Origin: Candidatus Aminicenantota bacterium
Lineage (GTDB): Bacteria; Acidobacteriota; Aminicenantia; JAMOAD01
Direction of reading: 5' to 3'
DNA length: 5,097 bases
Assembly (NCBI GenBank): GCA_027070475.1
Contig: JALXDT010000171.1
Span: forward strand, 783-5,879
This document shows positions 1 to 4,953 of the stretch, piece by piece (positions within the stretch are counted from its first letter, which is position 1; each line of letters starts with the position of its first letter). Under the pieces are notes generated by a model. It worked only from the letters and a program-made list of their open reading frames with translations, was not told the DNA's origin and searched no databases. The translations under genes were made by a program, and so were the position numbers.

Positions 1-2
1 AT

Positions 3-131
3 GTAAGAAAGTTAAGCAAAGTTTCCGATTCAATAGGAATAAAAAACCATAAAGTAATATCCAAGAATTTTTCTGAGGAAAACAATATAATTTTTCCCTT
101 TTCAAAAATTATCCTAAAAGAAAGACTATAA
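3..131 (+). CDS. Possible C-terminal end of a + strand gene (unidentified)
   Basis: This frame is open from the left edge to a TAA at 129-131, giving 42 residues with no start inside the window. The peptide is mixed polar and hydrophobic, beginning VRKLSKVSDSIGIKNHKV and ending FSKIILKERL, which looks like an ordinary protein tail rather than low-complexity translation. It ends 3 nt before the stop of the converging SDR gene, a normal spacing for tail-to-tail genes. I recognise no family. The evidence is only frame length in AT-rich DNA, plausible composition and convergent placement. A minus-strand frame across the same bases is also open, so this may be chance. Confidence 0.38.
   Translation, partial: VRKLSKVSDSIGIKNHKVISKNFSEENNIIFPFSKIILKERL
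87..112. terminator. Weak AT-only hairpin near the convergent gene ends
   Basis: A perfect 9-bp inverted repeat, ATAATTTTT at 87-95 and AAAAATTAT at 104-112, encloses an 8-nt loop about 25 nt downstream of the SDR stop. It could stall minus-strand transcription. However, the stem has no G:C pairs and is not followed by a clean U-run, so it is a poor intrinsic terminator by usual criteria. It also lies inside the possible + strand coding tail. No better terminator is visible downstream of the SDR. Confidence 0.2.
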
Positions 132-134
132 TCC

Positions 135-956
135 CTATATCTTAAATTCTATACCGGTTAACTTTTCACTAATCTCCCATAGTTTTTTTCTTATCTCTCT
201 ATCGTATGCTATTGAGGCAGGCTCTGAAACTCTCTGATTGGAAAAGTATTTGCCTGTGATATTTGAAACTTCAGAAGATGAGGCAAGATAGACAGATGTT
301 TTAGCTCCCTCAACCACTGATCCTCCGCCAAATCCCCAGCCTTCCCTTAATAGCTTTGTGTTTATGACTCCCGGATGAAGGCAGTTTACGGTTATATCAT
401 AATCTTTCAGTTTTTCCGCCAGTTCAAAGGTAAAAAGGATATTTGCAAGTTTTGAGAGTGAATAGGCTTCATATCCACTGTATCCTCTCTCTCCCTGAAG
501 ATTGGAAAAATCAATTGAGGATGAGTGTGCCATTGAGCTTACATTGACAATTCTTGAAGGACTGGATTTTTTCAAAAGTGGTAAAAGCAGATATGTTAAA
601 TAAAAGGGTGCAAGATGATTTACCGCAAAGGTAAGCTCATAACCATCCTCCGAAAGTATCCTTTTATGGGAAAAAACACCTGCATTGTTTATCAAAACCT
701 TTAATTCACTCTCATTTTCTAAAATCTCATCCACCATTCTCTTAATATCTTTAAGGGAAGAGAAATCAGCTTTATAATATTTAACCTCTCCGTATTCTGA
801 AAATTCTTTCTTCGTTTTTTCAAGCTTTTTCAAATCTTTGCCATGGATTAAAACCTTTGCTCCTCTCTTTAAAAGTTCAAGGGCTGTCTGCTTTCCTATT
901 CCATCGGTAGAGCCTGTTACAAGAATGGTTTTATCCTTTATATCCCATTCTCCCAT
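135..956 (-). CDS. Classical short-chain dehydrogenase/reductase (retinol dehydrogenase-like SDR)
   Basis: This encodes a 273-residue cytosolic NAD(P)-dependent oxidoreductase of the classical SDR family, at its usual length. Visible motifs in Rossmann order are the TGSTDGIG nucleotide loop (residues 14-21), Asp64 that contacts adenine, NNAG (90-93), catalytic Asn113, Ser at 140/141 in NVSS, the YSLSK active site (Tyr165, Lys169) and HPG (194-196). The catalytic tetrad is complete. HGKDLKKLEK after beta-2 carries a basic residue in place of the acidic one typical of NAD-specific enzymes, so NADPH preference is inferred. The overall pattern (AVNHLAPFYL, NVSSMAH, LHPGV) resembles retinol dehydrogenase/WW-oxidoreductase-type SDRs, but the substrate cannot be read from sequence. 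The ATG at 954-956 is supported by AGAGG at 963-967 with a 6-nt spacer, right next to the peptidase stop. The stop is TAG, with further in-frame TAGs at 126-128 and 114-116. Confidence 0.93.
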   Translation of the reverse strand: MGEWDIKDKTILVTGSTDGIGKQTALELLKRGAKVLIHGKDLKKLEKTKKEFSEYGEVKYYKADFSSLKDIKRMVDEILENESELKVLINNAGVFSHKRILSEDGYELTFAVNHLAPFYLTYLLLPLLKKSSPSRIVNVSSMAHSSSIDFSNLQGERGYSGYEAYSLSKLANILFTFELAEKLKDYDITVNCLHPGVINTKLLREGWGFGGGSVVEGAKTSVYLASSSEVSNITGKYFSNQRVSEPASIAYDREIRKKLWEISEKLTGIEFKI

Positions 957-967
957 TTTGAACCTCT
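957..967 (-). promoter_or_regulatory. SD and coupling gap between peptidase and SDR genes
   Basis: Only 11 nt separate the peptidase TAA (968-970) from the SDR ATG. AGAGG (963-967) directly abuts that stop and lies 6 nt before the ATG, so SDR translation probably uses ribosomes finishing the peptidase. There is no room for a separate promoter in the gap. An early stop in the peptidase could therefore reduce SDR expression by polarity (inference). Confidence 0.7.
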
Positions 968-3232
968 TTAATTTTTAACTTCTCCCAGATGTTTTGCAAA
1001 CCATGTGGAGAATTTTTTATAAGTGCTTTTATTTTTAACTGCTCCTCCGAGTCCGTGTTTTCCCTCTGGATCAAGAAAAAGATCAACAAGACTCTCTTTT
1101 CCGGCTTCAAGAAAGGCTCTGTACATATTAACAGTATCCTGATAGAGAACATTCGGATCCACCATTCCATGAACCATTAAGAGTGGATGTTTGAGATTTT
1201 TTGCTAGAGGAATAAGTGAATACTTTCTCATTGTCAGTTTTCCTCTGACGGATTTTCCTATTGTTGCTCCAGTGTACCAGGAATTATAATTTTCCCACTG
1301 AGTTGGCGGAGCTGCCGATATTCCGCAGGCAAAAGTATCAGGGCTTGTTAACATTGTATAGAGAGTCTGAAAACCGCCGAAACTCCAGCCGTGAAGTCCC
1401 AATCTTTTTATATCAACACCAAATCCTGTTTTAATATGCTTTACAAGATCTTCAAGATCCTCTGTCTGCGGTTTTCCAGGATGCTGCCAGTTTGCCTCAT
1501 TGAATTTTTTTCCGTATCCTGACTGTCCTCTTGGATCAATATCTATTGCAACATAGCCGTATTTTAATGCCATAAACATCTGGAAAAAGTATGAAAGTGA
1601 GCTGAAATTATCCATTTCAACAGTATGTCTTCTACCAAGAGGACCTCCGTAAAGGTAAATTATAGCAGGTCTTTTGTCAGTCGGTTTCCAGCCGATCGGT
1701 TTAAATATCATTCCGTGAATCGTATCTCCGTATCTGTTTTTATATGTGAAAAGTTCGGGTTTCAGAATATTTATTTTTGCCAGCTCAGGGCTATGGCTAT
1801 TGGTAAGGACCTTTTTTCTTCTGTTTTTGATATTTATTATATAGAGTTCGGGAGGTTTATACCAGCTGCCGAAAACAGAGGCAAGCCATCTTCCGTTCTT
1901 TGAAACAGCGGTTTCTCTGTGAACTCCCCTTGTAAGCCCTATATTGTCTAACTTACCTGTCCTTAAATTTAATCTGTAAACTCCGTACATAGCAGGATCC
2001 TGTTTATCAGATATCAGATACATATATTTCCCATCCCTTGAAAAATCAATAATCGGAAAGCTTTCAAACTTACCCTTTATAAGCTCTCTCTTATTCTTTG
2101 TTTTCAGGTCAAAAATAAAGGGCTGTCTGAATCCCTCTTTGTTAAACAGTATAGCCACAAGGCTTTTGCTATCCGGAGTGAATCTTATATTGTTATAATA
2201 GTTTGATTTATAGCCTATACTCTCCTTCATCTTAAAAAACAGCTCGGGCTTTTTCTTTACAGTATCACCGACCCAGATTTTAAGATCTCCCTTTTCTCTT
2301 TCCCATGTCATAAATGCAAAATGTTTGCTATCCTTACTCCACCTTATTTCACTGAATTCATACCAGATATCTCCTCCGGGAATTTTAAACATAGGTTCAG
2401 GCTGTTTTCCGTAATTTGTTTCTCCTATTCTTCTTAAGTAGAATCTGTATTCAGGTTCATTTCTTTTCATCTCCGTTGTCTGTCTTTTTACTGTAAAAGC
2501 TTTTGCAAATCTGTCTTTATAGCTCATTATCTGAACATCTCTATATGCAGGTTTTCCTTTTCTTTTTGATGCAACGATGATTATCCACCTATCATTTGGA
2601 GAAATAAATGTTTCCTCTATTTTAAATCCTTTCTTTTCATCCTTTCCCTTTTCAAGCTTATGATTTATTTGAAGAATATAGGATGAACCGAACATTACCC
2701 TGTAAACACTGTTTCCCTTTCTATAATAATAGCCTTTACCATTTCCTGTGTATGAAATAATCCTCTCTTTTTCATCTGTCATTGTTAATCTCTGAATTTT
2801 GTTTTTAGAGGGGAAATATCTGAAAAGATCCCCTCTGTATTCAAATATAAGCTCAGGTGCTTTTTTTGACCATACATAGGTTGACACACCGGGATAAAGA
2901 TCTGATCTCTTAACCTTCTCTTTTTCCTTCTTTTCTTTAAGCTTATCCCTTAATTCCCAGAGTTCAAGCTCTTTTTTCTGCTTTTTTATTTTTTCTTTTT
3001 CCTTTTTACCTTTCTCAGATTTATCCTTTTTGTTTTCCTTTTCTCTCTTTTCAAGCTCCTTTTTTAGCTCAGCTATTTCCTCCTTTTCAAATTTTGAAAG
3101 ATCAACCTTTTTACCTTCCAAAAACTCCTTTTGAAGATAGTATTTTTCCTGCAAGATTTTATCCTCTTTTCTCTTCTGCTTCTCCTTTTCCAAAAACTTT
3201 TCATATGTTTCGGGAGTCTCAAACCTTTTCAT
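968..3232 (-). CDS. S9 prolyl oligopeptidase/DPP4-like serine peptidase, intact part after the TAG
   Basis: This is the longest ATG-initiated stretch of the interrupted gene (754 residues). It carries most of the beta-propeller and the whole alpha/beta-hydrolase domain. Residues 8-108 are a Lys/Glu-rich insertion. Residues about 115-490 are propeller-like, with WD40-type strands such as IRFTPDSKSLVA and IDFSRDGKYMYLISDK. From about 495 the hydrolase fold shows YLYGGP (526-531) near the oxyanion site, DPRGQSGYGKKF, the nucleophile elbow GWSFGG (Ser617), HGMVDPNV (Asp692) and EGKHGLGG (His726). The triad is complete. Family members cleave short peptides, often releasing dipeptides or oligopeptides. 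Proline specificity is not proven here. The ATG at 3230-3232 is a poor start: the nearest SD-like AGGAGGG is 17 nt away and itself lies within coding sequence, and this form would lack the signal peptide. I consider it a truncated call rather than the true protein. Confidence 0.85.
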   Translation of the reverse strand: MKRFETPETYEKFLEKEKQKRKEDKILQEKYYLQKEFLEGKKVDLSKFEKEEIAELKKELEKREKENKKDKSEKGKKEKEKIKKQKKELELWELRDKLKEKKEKEKVKRSDLYPGVSTYVWSKKAPELIFEYRGDLFRYFPSKNKIQRLTMTDEKERIISYTGNGKGYYYRKGNSVYRVMFGSSYILQINHKLEKGKDEKKGFKIEETFISPNDRWIIIVASKRKGKPAYRDVQIMSYKDRFAKAFTVKRQTTEMKRNEPEYRFYLRRIGETNYGKQPEPMFKIPGGDIWYEFSEIRWSKDSKHFAFMTWEREKGDLKIWVGDTVKKKPELFFKMKESIGYKSNYYNNIRFTPDSKSLVAILFNKEGFRQPFIFDLKTKNKRELIKGKFESFPIIDFSRDGKYMYLISDKQDPAMYGVYRLNLRTGKLDNIGLTRGVHRETAVSKNGRWLASVFGSWYKPPELYIINIKNRRKKVLTNSHSPELAKINILKPELFTYKNRYGDTIHGMIFKPIGWKPTDKRPAIIYLYGGPLGRRHTVEMDNFSSLSYFFQMFMALKYGYVAIDIDPRGQSGYGKKFNEANWQHPGKPQTEDLEDLVKHIKTGFGVDIKRLGLHGWSFGGFQTLYTMLTSPDTFACGISAAPPTQWENYNSWYTGATIGKSVRGKLTMRKYSLIPLAKNLKHPLLMVHGMVDPNVLYQDTVNMYRAFLEAGKESLVDLFLDPEGKHGLGGAVKNKSTYKKFSTWFAKHLGEVKN
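2909..3211 (-). repeat. Lys/Glu-rich low-complexity insertion in the peptidase
   Basis: About 100 codons (residues 8-108 of the ATG-3232 form, roughly 98-198 of the full frame) are dominated by Lys and Glu, for example KREKENKKDKSEKGKKEKEK. They appear as CT-rich low-complexity DNA on the + strand. The segment falls after the first propeller strands and before the next recognisable blade (LYPGVSTYVWSKKAPELIFE). It probably forms a charged helix or coiled coil protruding from the propeller. No exact DNA tandem repeat is visible. Confidence 0.75.
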
Positions 3233-3391
3233 AATCTCAAGGGATGTAACCCTCCTTGTTTTACCTGTTTTTGTATCATAAATATAGAGATCATAGCCGA
3301 ATTCATCGTATGGATTCCAAAGGTATGATAAATATCTTCCGTTTTCGGAAAATTTTATAAGTCTTGCTCTTTTGCCAAGAGGAGAATTAAC

Positions 3392-3394
3392 CTA
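3392..3394 (-). other. In-frame amber codon (TAG) in the peptidase gene
   Basis: Read on the minus strand, the codons around this site are GAG GAT TTT TAT TAG GTT AAT TCT. The triplet is in phase with both the ATG at 3500-3502 and the long downstream ORF. It falls 14 codons after the predicted signal peptidase site. No stem-loop or recoding element is obvious around it, and no pyrrolysine or suppressor tRNA gene lies in the window. Confidence 0.9.
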
Positions 3395-3436
3395 ATAAAA
3401 ATCCTCTATGCTCAGTTTTTTATAATCAATTTTTTG

Positions 3437-3502
3437 AGCAATAGAGATAGATAATACAAAACCTGAAACCAATAAAACAATAAAAAATTTCCTTAATCTC
3501 AT
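3437..3502 (-). other. Sec signal peptide of the S9 peptidase
   Basis: The first 22 codons encode a basic n-region (MRLRK), a hydrophobic core (FFIVLLVSGFVLS) and a small-residue end, ISIA, before QK. Cleavage is predicted after SIA by the -3/-1 rule. This places the mature enzyme outside the cytoplasm, as is usual for the exported S9 group. The segment is cut off from the rest of the protein by the TAG at 3392-3394. Confidence 0.8.
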
Positions 3503-3507
3503 CATAT

Positions 3508-3512
3508 CCTCC
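3508..3512 (-). promoter_or_regulatory. Ribosome binding site of the full-length peptidase gene
   Basis: GGAGG on the minus strand lies 5 nt before the ATG at 3500-3502 and 2 nt before the adjacent ATG at 3503-3505. The spacing favours 3502 as the first base of the start codon. This SD is the strongest non-protein evidence that the gene starts here and not at 3232. Confidence 0.8.
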
Positions 3513-3517
3513 GAAAG

Positions 3518-3545
3518 TTTATAATAATTTAAATACGAATCTCAA
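3518..3545 (-). promoter_or_regulatory. Candidate sigma70 promoter for the peptidase gene
   Basis: On the minus strand TTGAGA (3540-3545, 5 of 6 to consensus) is followed by a 16-nt spacer and TATAAA (3518-3523, 5 of 6). Transcription would begin around 3511, inside the SD, leaving a leader of about 9 nt. That is short enough to make the site doubtful, and AT-rich DNA gives such matches by chance. The 62-nt gap from the aldolase gene would also allow simple read-through. Confidence 0.4.
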
Positions 3546-3564
3546 AATAAAAAGGTTTTTCAAA

Positions 3565-4605
3565 TTAATTTTTAAAGATTGAGTGAATGGCATCTATAGC
3601 CCTTTCAACATCATTATCATCAATATCATTGTGAGTAACAAATCTTACAAGTTTATCATTAAAGGGTAGGGCAAGAACTTTGTAGGTTTTGAGTTTTTCA
3701 AGAAAATCAAATGATGTGGTGTTTTTCATTTTAACCATAACAAAATTTGTTTTAACCCTATCAAGCTCTATTTCTATATCCTTGATATCTGCTATACCTT
3801 CGGCAAGTCTTCTTGCCCTTATGTGATCCTCTTCAAGTCTCTTTGTCATAACCTTTATTGAGATAATACCGGCAGCAGCTATTATTCCGGCCTGTCTCAT
3901 ACCGCCACCTAAATATTTTCTCACAATTCTTGCCTCTCTTATAAAATCATTTTCCCCTACAAGGACAGAACCGACGGGAGCTGAAAGACCCTTTGAAAGG
4001 CAGAACATTATGGAATCAAAATATTTTGTTATCTCCTTTACATCCACCTTTAAAGCTGTGGCTGCATTAAAAACCCTCGCACCATCAAGGTGAAAATGAA
4101 GATTATGCTTTTTTGCAATCTCTGAGACCTCTTTTATATAATCAATGGGAATGGGAACTCCACCCCAGAAATTGTGGGTGTTTTCAAGAGCTATGGCCTT
4201 TGTTTCCGGAATATGATCTCTTAAACTTTTGTGAATATTCTCCTCAATTTTTTCAAGAGGAATTATTCCGTGATCAGAAGACAAAACCCTCGGAAGGCTT
4301 CCAGCTATTCTTGATACATTCCCCGCTTCATAATTGTATATATGTGAATGCTCTTCAAGAATAATCTCCTTCCCTTCTCCCGCAGCAAGCTTGACTGCAA
4401 TCGTATTTCCCATTGTGCCAGAAGGGACAAATAGAGCAGCCTCTTTTCCTAAAGTTTCGGCTGCAAGCTCTTCAAGTTCTTTAACTGTAGGATCATCACC
4501 TAAAACATCATCACCCACTTCAGCCTCATACATAGCTTTTCTCATCTCCTCTGTGGGTCTTGTTACAGTATCACTTCTGAAATCCGAATATCCTTTGTAT
4601 CCCAT
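3565..4605 (-). CDS. ltaE: Low-specificity L-threonine aldolase
   Basis: This encodes a 346-residue PLP-dependent fold-type I enzyme that splits L-threonine or L-allo-threonine into glycine and acetaldehyde in the cytosol. The length matches the bacterial family. Visible motifs are FRSDTVTRPTEEMRKAM (residues 9-25), the GDDVLGDDPTV signature (31-41), SGTMGN (62-67) for the PLP phosphate, HLDGAR (172-177) with Asp174 facing the pyridine nitrogen and Arg177, and CLSKGLSAPVGS (202-213) with Lys205 as the Schiff-base lysine. LGGGMRQAG (232-240) follows, and VTHNDIDDNDVERAI near the C-terminus is typical. Nothing needed for catalysis is missing. The ATG at 4603-4605 is supported by AAGGAGG (4611-4617) with a 5-nt spacer. 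It is the first gene of the minus-strand block. Threonine/allo-threonine stereopreference cannot be read from the sequence. Confidence 0.95.
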   Translation of the reverse strand: MGYKGYSDFRSDTVTRPTEEMRKAMYEAEVGDDVLGDDPTVKELEELAAETLGKEAALFVPSGTMGNTIAVKLAAGEGKEIILEEHSHIYNYEAGNVSRIAGSLPRVLSSDHGIIPLEKIEENIHKSLRDHIPETKAIALENTHNFWGGVPIPIDYIKEVSEIAKKHNLHFHLDGARVFNAATALKVDVKEITKYFDSIMFCLSKGLSAPVGSVLVGENDFIREARIVRKYLGGGMRQAGIIAAAGIISIKVMTKRLEEDHIRARRLAEGIADIKDIEIELDRVKTNFVMVKMKNTTSFDFLEKLKTYKVLALPFNDKLVRFVTHNDIDDNDVERAIDAIHSIFKN

Positions 4606-4610
4606 TTCAT

Positions 4611-4617
4611 CCTCCTT
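4611..4617 (-). promoter_or_regulatory. Ribosome binding site of ltaE
   Basis: AAGGAGG on the minus strand lies 5 nt before the ATG at 4603-4605. It is a near-perfect anti-16S match and fixes the start. An ATG at 4608-4610 directly after it is out of frame and too close to be used. Confidence 0.85.
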
Positions 4618-4634
4618 AATAATTCATAAGTAAG

Positions 4635-4663
4635 ATTATAGAATATTTTTTGTGATTTAGAAA
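4635..4663 (-). promoter_or_regulatory. Candidate sigma70 promoter of ltaE
   Basis: On the minus strand a perfect TATAAT (4635-4640) lies 17 nt downstream of a weak TTTCTA (4658-4663, 3 of 6 to the -35 consensus). Initiation near 4628 would give a leader of about 23 nt carrying the SD. The first heptamer repeat unit begins about 12 nt upstream of the -35 region. Confidence 0.55.
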
Positions 4664-4674
4664 GGGGACAGGGC

Positions 4675-4751
4675 GAGCATTGAGCTTTGAGCATTGAGCC
4701 TTGAGCTGAATCGTGAATGGTGAATTGTTAATCGTGAATCGTGAATTGGAG
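4675..4751 (+). repeat. Composite heptanucleotide tandem repeat array
   Basis: Eleven consecutive 7-nt units can be laid out without gaps. They are GAGCATT, GAGCTTT, GAGCATT, GAGCCTT and GAGCTGA (4675-4709), then ATCGTGA, ATGGTGA, ATTGTTA, ATCGTGA, ATCGTGA and ATTGGAG (4710-4751). The motif changes from GAGCNTT to ATCGTGA without a break in the 7-bp phase, through the hybrid unit GAGCTGA. Because 7 is not a multiple of 3, TGA falls in all three + frames, so the array is not coding. It resembles in kind the short tandemly repeated repetitive (STRR) heptamers known from cyanobacteria, though the motifs differ. Confidence 0.85.
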
Positions 4752-4861
4752 CGGTAGGTGTCCAGTTCATTGCTGTTTGTTGTTTTTATTAAATTTTTAA
4801 AAGAAAATAACCGGTTTCAACTTATCGGCGATTTTCCTTAATGATTAGCTCAATACTATCT

Positions 4862-4896
4862 TGTGTTCAAGGCTCATGGCTCAAAGCTCAGAGCTG
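4862..4896 (-). repeat. Inverted partner heptamer array
   Basis: Read on the minus strand the units are CAGCTCT, GAGCTTT, GAGCCAT, GAGCCTT and GAACACA, the same GAGCNTT family as the left array but in opposite orientation. Positions 4867-4889 are the reverse complement of 4682-4704 at 21 of 23 bases, with about 162 nt between the arms. The pair could fold into a long-range imperfect stem in RNA or a cruciform in DNA, or it could be the ends of a small non-autonomous element. No target-site duplication was found. Confidence 0.75.
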
Positions 4897-4908
4897 TTCT
4901 GGGGTGAG

Positions 4909-4936
4909 TTGATAAAACGCAAAAAAATGCTATAAT
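4909..4936 (+). promoter_or_regulatory. Strong extended -10 sigma70 promoter
   Basis: TTGATA (4909-4914, 5 of 6) is followed by a 16-nt spacer and a perfect TATAAT (4931-4936), preceded by TGC so that TGnTATAAT forms an extended -10. Initiation is expected near 4943, almost at the AGGAGGG SD, giving a leader of only about 11 nt before the presumed start at 4954. It is the best promoter in the window and marks the partial gene at the right edge as real. Confidence 0.75.
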
Positions 4937-4942
4937 AACAAT

Positions 4943-4949
4943 AGGAGGG
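4943..4949 (+). promoter_or_regulatory. Ribosome binding site for the right-edge gene
   Basis: AGGAGGG ends 4 nt before ATA at 4954-4956, exactly where an ATG is expected. The upstream in-frame stop TAG at 4942-4944 overlaps the SD, and no ATG, GTG or TTG lies in frame between the two. The SD position therefore selects a non-standard start codon. Confidence 0.7.
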
Positions 4950-4953
4950 AAAA

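Larger units (their letters stand above)
968..3502 (-). pseudogene. Full-length S9 peptidase gene interrupted by an in-frame TAG
   Basis: The peptidase frame extends well upstream of the first post-stop ATG (3232). It begins at the ATG at 3500-3502, 5 nt after GGAGG (3508-3512). A second ATG at 3503-3505 is only 2 nt from the SD and less likely. The frame has 844 codons, a normal length for an exported S9 enzyme with propeller and hydrolase domains. Residues 1-22 form a Sec signal peptide, followed by QKIDYKKLSIEDFY, then TAG at codon 37. After the stop the same frame continues with clear propeller-type sequence (SENGRYLSYLWNPYDEFGYD, then LYIYDTKTGKTRRVTSLEI) straight into the long ORF. No ATG, GTG or TTG occurs in frame between the TAG and 3232, so no good restart exists. 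The gene is otherwise intact over about 800 codons, so this is a very recent nonsense mutation, a consensus error or a read-through codon. A C-to-T change of CAG (Gln) is the simplest origin. Confidence 0.8.
4664..4908. other. Intergenic region between divergent promoters, no gene
   Basis: Between the ltaE promoter and the + strand promoter no frame with a convincing start or coding character was found. The region holds the heptamer arrays described separately. Between them (about 4752-4861) is unique AT-rich sequence with an 8-bp AACCGGTT palindrome at 4809-4816, which could be a small operator but has no further symmetry. No riboswitch, tRNA or clear terminator was recognised. Confidence 0.6.

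Noticed and set aside
931..1170. 79-codon minus-strand ORF across the peptidase/SDR junction
   Set aside because: It overlaps the C-terminus of the peptidase and the start of the SDR in another frame, and both of those have strong family motifs. It has no SD or recognisable product.
1625..1903. 92-codon + strand ORF antisense to the peptidase
   Set aside because: It lies wholly inside the peptidase coding region, has no SD and has no recognisable motif. The other + strand ORFs at 989-1180, 3131-3328 and 4113-4364 were rejected for the same reason.
3230..3232. ATG as the true start of the S9 peptidase
   Set aside because: There is no SD at usable spacing. The sequence immediately upstream in frame is clearly propeller-like, and a signal peptide with a good SD begins at 3502. 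It is only the first ATG after the TAG.
4334..4633. 99-codon + strand ORF antisense to ltaE
   Set aside because: It is Ser/Ala/Pro-rich, as expected for the complement of a conserved coding region, and it covers the ltaE promoter and SD. It is an antisense shadow.
4809..4816. AACCGGTT palindrome as an operator
   Set aside because: The symmetry stops at 8 bp and the site is about 100 nt from the nearest promoter core. Such a short palindrome is expected by chance.
4675..4896. CRISPR array
   Set aside because: The repeats are degenerate contiguous 7-mers with no unique spacers of 30-40 nt between conserved 25-37 nt repeats, and no cas gene is present.
4675..4896. Intrinsic terminator formed by the inverted arrays
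   Set aside because: The loop is about 160 nt, far too large for a terminator. No U-run follows the stem, and no gene ends nearby since both flanking genes point away.
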